DNA from: Nitrosospira briensis
GTDB lineage: Bacteria > Pseudomonadota > Gammaproteobacteria > Burkholderiales > Nitrosomonadaceae
Direction: 5' to 3'
Assembly: GCF_900115125.1 (NCBI RefSeq)
Contig: NZ_FOVJ01000002.1
Location: 310,001-374,000, forward strand
DNA length: 64,000 nt
The position numbers were made by a program, and so were the translations under genes. Within the stretch, counting starts at the first letter, position 1. Each line of letters begins with the position of its first letter. Positions 60,176 to 64,000 of the stretch are shown here, in pieces. The notes beneath the pieces are model-generated. The model saw only the letters and a list, made by a program, of their open reading frames with translations, ran no database searches and had not been told where the DNA came from.

Positions 60176-61246
60176 ATGGCGTCACACTCTAGAAAGAGAT
60201 CTACAAAAGCAGGATTGCCACCAGGAACATTGGTGCATATCGGCACAAAGAAAGGAGGTGCTTCCCGCATTACCCTGCTGGATTATGATGCAAATGGAGT
60301 ACGAGAATCCGAAGTAACCGCCGCGGGATTGAGCGAAAAGATCAAGCTTGCCCGGGGTATCAAATGGGTCAACCTTCACGGCTTGGGCGATATCAACTCG
60401 ATAGAGCAAATTGGCGCTTGCTTCAACCTTCATCCTCTCGTGCTGGAGGATATATTCAATACAGAGCAACGCGCAAAGCTGGAAGACTACGGTGATTATC
60501 TTTACGTGGTGCTGAAAACCTTCGGCTACGAGACCGCGGGCGCAGAACAGAGAATATACTCGGAACAGATCAGCCTGGTGCTGGGAAAGAATTTCGTGCT
60601 GTCGTTTCTTGAAACAGATGGAATCCAGCTCCATTCGGTGCGCGATCGGCTGCGTTCAGGTAAAGGTCAAATCGCGAAGTCGGGCGCGGATTTTCTGATG
60701 TATAGTCTGATCGACGCCATCGTCGACAGCTACTTCGTCATTCTTGAGCGCCTCGACGAAAAAACCGAGGCGCTGGAAACGGAATTGATAGCCCGCCCGC
60801 AACCAAGCACACTGCAATCCATTCACCGCCTCAAGCGTGAAGGCGTTTTTTTACGCAGGGCGCTATGGCCATTGCGCGAAGTCATCAGTTCCCTGCAGCG
60901 AGGGGATTCGCCACTGTTCAGTCGCAATACGCTCCTCTATCTGCGGGACGTCTACGATCACACCATACATATAATCGAGTCGATCGAGTCCCTGCGCGAC
61001 CTGACAGCAGGCATGCTTGATATTTATATATCAAGCGTGAGCTTTCGCACCAGCACGGTCATGAAAGTGCTTACCGTCATTACCACCATATTCATGCCGC
61101 TGACCTTGATTACCGGCATCTTTGGCATGAACTTCAAATATTTGCCTGGGCTTGAGTGGGACTTGGGGTTTTTCGTGGTGCTAGGTGCGATGACAGTAAT
61201 CAGTGCGGGTATGTTGCTGCTATTCCGCTGGAAAAAATGGTTATGA
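60176..61246 (+). CDS. corA: Magnesium/cobalt transporter CorA
   Basis: A 356-residue pentameric channel of the inner membrane. A large N-terminal cytoplasmic domain (KWVNLHGLGD; HPLVLEDIFNTEQRAKLEDYGDYLYVV) is followed by a long helix and two C-terminal membrane segments. The signature GMN selectivity motif is present in ITGIFGMNFKYLPGLEW near residue 315. The C-terminal end is basic (RWKKWL). It is 15 bases after ppx and probably cotranscribed with phoU-ppx; Mg chelated by polyphosphate may explain the pairing. Confidence 0.94.
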   Translation: MASHSRKRSTKAGLPPGTLVHIGTKKGGASRITLLDYDANGVRESEVTAAGLSEKIKLARGIKWVNLHGLGDINSIEQIGACFNLHPLVLEDIFNTEQRAKLEDYGDYLYVVLKTFGYETAGAEQRIYSEQISLVLGKNFVLSFLETDGIQLHSVRDRLRSGKGQIAKSGADFLMYSLIDAIVDSYFVILERLDEKTEALETELIARPQPSTLQSIHRLKREGVFLRRALWPLREVISSLQRGDSPLFSRNTLLYLRDVYDHTIHIIESIESLRDLTAGMLDIYISSVSFRTSTVMKVLTVITTIFMPLTLITGIFGMNFKYLPGLEWDLGFFVVLGAMTVISAGMLLLFRWKKWL

Positions 61247-61454
61247 AGAATTTCAAACGTTCTAGAACTCGAATACTTGCCCCGCTTCAGTCTCTCCTGT
61301 CGAAATTCTCCTGCTGCTTTCCGATCTCCGGCATCGTGACATCCTCGTTACCCGGTTCTGAAAGTGACCAAAACTTGAATTTTCTTATTGAACTGCTTTA
61401 ACCCCTGCGCCCGCCGGCCAGGGATGAGCGGGGAAATACAGCGTAAACGTATAT

Positions 61455-62492
61455 CTAGACGCTTTCAGGAGAATTTCCTGTCTTGCTTTCCCATGACAGT
61501 ACTTTGACGCTCTGAATACGGGCCCAGGAAACAATCACTGCGCGTACCAGTCGTGAAACATCCGGCAGCATCCATACCTCGGTGATACGCTTATCCTCCC
61601 GCCAGCTACGCACCAGGAGCATCATAATGGTCCCAATACTCATCGCATAGCAGCGCATTTGCAGGCAAAGAAGCTGCCGTGCGGGCTCTGGTGATAACCA
61701 ATGCACGTAGCCTCCCTTGCGAAATACTTCCTCGAGCGCATCAATAAGGGGTGCGGGAAAATGCGCCAGAGGAAAATTGTCCGAGAGAAGCAGGATGTTA
61801 CGCCGAGCGTCTGGATAGCGTGAAAAGTAAAGATTGCGGTTGCCCCTGACCAACTGCCTGAAAGACCGGCCGCGCCCGAACGATCCGCCACCCTTGTGTT
61901 GTATGCAGGCATCAGGATGTACGCCGAGCCGGAAACCGCGTTGGTCGAGCCTGCGGCCAAGGTCTATATCTTCATAATAGCCTCGGCCATACGCAGGATC
62001 AAAGCCGCCTGCTTCCTGAAAAACCTCCCGCCGGACAAGAAACGCGTGACCCTGAAGGCGGTAGGTAGCAATGTAACCGCCGGGCCGCCGCAGGTATTGG
62101 TCCATATCGTGCCTGGCATAGTCGTTGCCGCCAGGTATGACCACTGCGAGTTGAGGGTCAGCCGCCAGCGCTGCACAAAGCAGCGGCAGGAAATTCTGGT
62201 TTACCGTGGTATCCGAATTGAGTACCAGCACGCAGAATGCATCAGACCGCTCGATTGCCTCATTCACGGAGGCGCCGAAGCCCCGATTGGTTTGCGCGTG
62301 AAATACGTGAACGCGCTTGTACGGCAACTGGTCAAGCATCTCGCGGGTCTCAGCACCGGAGGCATCATCCTGTACGTAAAGGTTTCCTATTGATTCGCCG
62401 AGGAAAGTAATGACGGAATCAATGCAGCGGCGGGTTAGCGCGGGCGCATTGTAGACCGGGATTACCACATCGATGGACGGCGTGGCCCGCAT
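61455..62492 (-). CDS. Family 2 glycosyltransferase
   Basis: About 345 residues of a GT-A glycosyltransferase (rhamnosyltransferase-like). Visible are IDVVIPVYNAPALTRRCIDS at the start, LVLNSDTTVNQNFLPLL near residue 97 (the DxD-like motif LNSDT), and DPAYGRGYYEDIDLGRRL near 185, which contains the ED base motif. The donor and acceptor cannot be read from sequence. The ATG at 62492 has AGGAGG about 12 bases upstream; a TTG at 62537 directly after the upstream stop is an alternative. It belongs with the two genes upstream on this strand in a polysaccharide-type cluster. Confidence 0.85.
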   Translation of the reverse strand: MRATPSIDVVIPVYNAPALTRRCIDSVITFLGESIGNLYVQDDASGAETREMLDQLPYKRVHVFHAQTNRGFGASVNEAIERSDAFCVLVLNSDTTVNQNFLPLLCAALAADPQLAVVIPGGNDYARHDMDQYLRRPGGYIATYRLQGHAFLVRREVFQEAGGFDPAYGRGYYEDIDLGRRLDQRGFRLGVHPDACIQHKGGGSFGRGRSFRQLVRGNRNLYFSRYPDARRNILLLSDNFPLAHFPAPLIDALEEVFRKGGYVHWLSPEPARQLLCLQMRCYAMSIGTIMMLLVRSWREDKRITEVWMLPDVSRLVRAVIVSWARIQSVKVLSWESKTGNSPESV

Positions 62493-62537
62493 ACGGCTCA
62501 GTGTCCTCCTGGCAAAACTACTGGCGGAGCCATCCAA

Positions 62538-63857
62538 TCATGCGAAAGCAAGATTGGCGGCATCGTCATGCGGATGGGCTTTGGTGCCGGCCTTTTGCCG
62601 TACCTGCGCCTCCAGCAGCGACACATAACGCGGGAGTACGTCTGGGTCCCCTACATCAATCATTTCCTTCAAAAAACGTTGACGATGTTCTTCTATATAA
62701 AACGAATCGCAGCCGTGGGAAAGAAATCTTTCAATGTTTTTATAAACATCATCCCGGCACCGCAGTTCTGTCTCAGGCATGAATTCAGCCAGTGCGGAAC
62801 GTCCCGCATGCAGATAGTCCGCCGCCAATACCGGCTTCCTTGTTTTGACCGCTTCAAACACAACCGAAGTCGCGAGATCGATGACGACATCTGACCAATT
62901 CATGAGATAGATCGAATGAACGTCTCCCCCGGCCACGCTCAGGTTGGGCAAGCGCCGCAGGGAAAGATCCCTGGTCAGGGATTGCTGCCAGCCTCCGCGG
63001 GTATGCGGCTTGATCATCAGTTCCACCCCGGGAAAGCTGGTGACAATGCGCACCACCTCGCCCACTTCTTCCCAAAACGTGGAAAAATTGCTCTTTCTCA
63101 AAAATATTGCCACTTTGAGCTTGCTGTCAGAACGGCTCAAAGGCGAAGGCGGCATCAGTTGGGCCAGTTTCGCAAGCCATTCGTCGCAGTAGCGCGGCGA
63201 GCCCAATACGGCAAGCTTCCTGTTATCCATGAATGGACGAAAGCGCACCGAGCATAGCTCGTTCGGCACCACAACCCTTTCAAAAATCCCGGCGTTGGCG
63301 AACGTCGTGTCGGGTTCCAGGCGCAATTCCCGGCGCCGGATCAGCTGACTGGCATGAGGGCTATCGCCGTGCGGCAGCGATACCGTACCGAGACCCATGT
63401 CGCGAGCGGTTGATAGCATCACCTTGACCCATTCCACGCAGATCGATGAATTTCTTTCTATCCAGTCAAATACCACTACCCCTTGGTCATGGGGTCCAAA
63501 ACTTCGCGTCAATAAGCGTTTGGCGGTACTATGCCAGACCGGTTCACGCCGCTTGGCATCGTACCTCTTTGCCAACGCGTCCATGACCGGACCGATGAAG
63601 GGACGGCGCAAGCTACGGATCAATATCAGTGTTTGAAAAAACCATCTGGCAAGCTCGACAGGTGGAAGCACATCCGCGATGTATGCCATTCGCACATCAT
63701 CGAGCCCCTTCAGAAAGTTGATCCGGTAGTCGTTACGAAACCGCGAGTTTCCTATGAGCACAACATCGCAGGTATGCCCGGAATTGATCCACTTGTAGAT
63801 TACCGGTGTAATATGATCTATGTCGTTATAATGACGGAGGAAAAAAAGCGCTTTCAT
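62538..63857 (-). CDS. Putative GT-B type glycan/capsule biosynthesis protein
   Basis: A 439-residue soluble protein, family not certain. It begins MKALFFLRHYNDIDHITPVIYKWINSG and has two Rossmann-like halves: the second contains KVAIFLRKSNFSTFW near residue 245, MIKPHTRGGW near 280 and DVVIDLATSVVFEAVKTRKPVLAADYLHAG near 310-340. The latter pattern (GSTVxEA-type loop followed by PV) resembles CDP-glycerol glycerophosphotransferases and capsule synthesis GT-B enzymes. No membrane segment is seen. Its start overlaps the stop of the gene upstream (ATGA), and a glycosyltransferase gene follows directly. Confidence 0.65.
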   Translation of the reverse strand: MKALFFLRHYNDIDHITPVIYKWINSGHTCDVVLIGNSRFRNDYRINFLKGLDDVRMAYIADVLPPVELARWFFQTLILIRSLRRPFIGPVMDALAKRYDAKRREPVWHSTAKRLLTRSFGPHDQGVVVFDWIERNSSICVEWVKVMLSTARDMGLGTVSLPHGDSPHASQLIRRRELRLEPDTTFANAGIFERVVVPNELCSVRFRPFMDNRKLAVLGSPRYCDEWLAKLAQLMPPSPLSRSDSKLKVAIFLRKSNFSTFWEEVGEVVRIVTSFPGVELMIKPHTRGGWQQSLTRDLSLRRLPNLSVAGGDVHSIYLMNWSDVVIDLATSVVFEAVKTRKPVLAADYLHAGRSALAEFMPETELRCRDDVYKNIERFLSHGCDSFYIEEHRQRFLKEMIDVGDPDVLPRYVSLLEAQVRQKAGTKAHPHDDAANLAFA

Positions 63858-64000
63858 CCCCGCATTCTCATCCTTCGCATGTCGGCAACAAGCGGTATAC
63901 CCATCATTTGATAGAGGATCCCATCGTGTTTCTGGTGGGGAAAAAGCGCGTAATTGTACACTGGCGAATACCCGTTTACTAGCACAGCCGCCGCTTTAAC
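63854..64000 (-). CDS. C-terminal end of an unidentified protein (cut by window edge)
   Basis: The last 48 codons of a frame that enters from outside. The translated end contains VNGYSPVYNYALFPHQKHDG and finishes MRRMRMRG. Its TGA overlaps the ATG of the next gene (ATGA at 63857-63854), so it is very likely a real upstream member of the same operon. The fragment is too short to name; context suggests surface glycan synthesis. Confidence 0.55.
   Translation of the reverse strand, partial: VKAAAVLVNGYSPVYNYALFPHQKHDGILYQMMGIPLVADMRRMRMRG

Overview
The window looks like ordinary chromosome of a betaproteobacterium, most likely a member of the Nitrosomonadaceae such as Nitrosospira. This is an inference from gene order (bamE-dapB-carAB-greA next to fur, ilvBHC-pssA, hfq-hflX-hflK-hflC-hisZ-purA, rlmE-ftsH-folP-glmM), protein style and moderate GC content. 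No amo, hao or rRNA gene is present, so the genus is not proven. I see no tRNA, rRNA, CRISPR array, insertion sequence or prophage.

Layout. 1-11.4 kb, mostly minus strand: glmM (partial), folP, ftsH, rlmE; yhbY divergent; then greA, carB, carA, dapB, bamE. 11.5-17.6 kb, plus strand: fur, ilvB-ilvH-ilvC, a minus-strand DUF1269 gene, pssA. 17.6-26 kb: a sugar-phosphate block, pgi, tkt, pgm, gnd, zwf. 26-27 kb: two tandem small secreted proteins that share only a C-terminal region ending in a Gly-rich tail. 27.5-36.8 kb: a porin and a caa3-type heme-copper oxidase cluster (subunit II with fused cytochrome c, subunits I and III, a small membrane protein, a triheme cytochrome c, then CtaG-like and SCO genes on the other strand). 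37-45 kb: leuA with a possible Leu-rich leader, yihY-like, a thioredoxin-like gene, proS, rppH, a diheme peroxidase. 44.8-52 kb: hfq-hflX-hflK-hflC-DUF2065-hisZ-purA and a GNAT gene. 52-57 kb, minus strand: two paralogous porins and ilvA. 57-61 kb: rpiA, phoU, ppx, corA. 61.4-64 kb, minus strand: the end of a surface-polysaccharide-type cluster.

How it fits together. Much of the window is biosynthesis: carbamoyl phosphate, lysine/diaminopimelate, branched-chain amino acids (ilvBHC, leuA, ilvA), folate, purines, histidine regulation and phosphatidylserine. The pgi-tkt-pgm-gnd-zwf block, with rpiA elsewhere, covers interconversion of hexose and pentose phosphates and NADPH supply. The oxidase cluster brings its own copper-delivery genes and a multiheme electron donor. 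The most unusual points are the paired Gly-tailed secreted proteins, an oxidase subunit I that lacks the usual proton-channel Glu and Lys, a promoter-hairpin arrangement at carA, a possible leucine leader at leuA, and an 11-bp-phased repeat upstream of a porin.

Limits. All family calls come from reading the translated sequences and remembered family motifs; no database search was run. Start codons were chosen from Shine-Dalgarno spacing and family length where possible.
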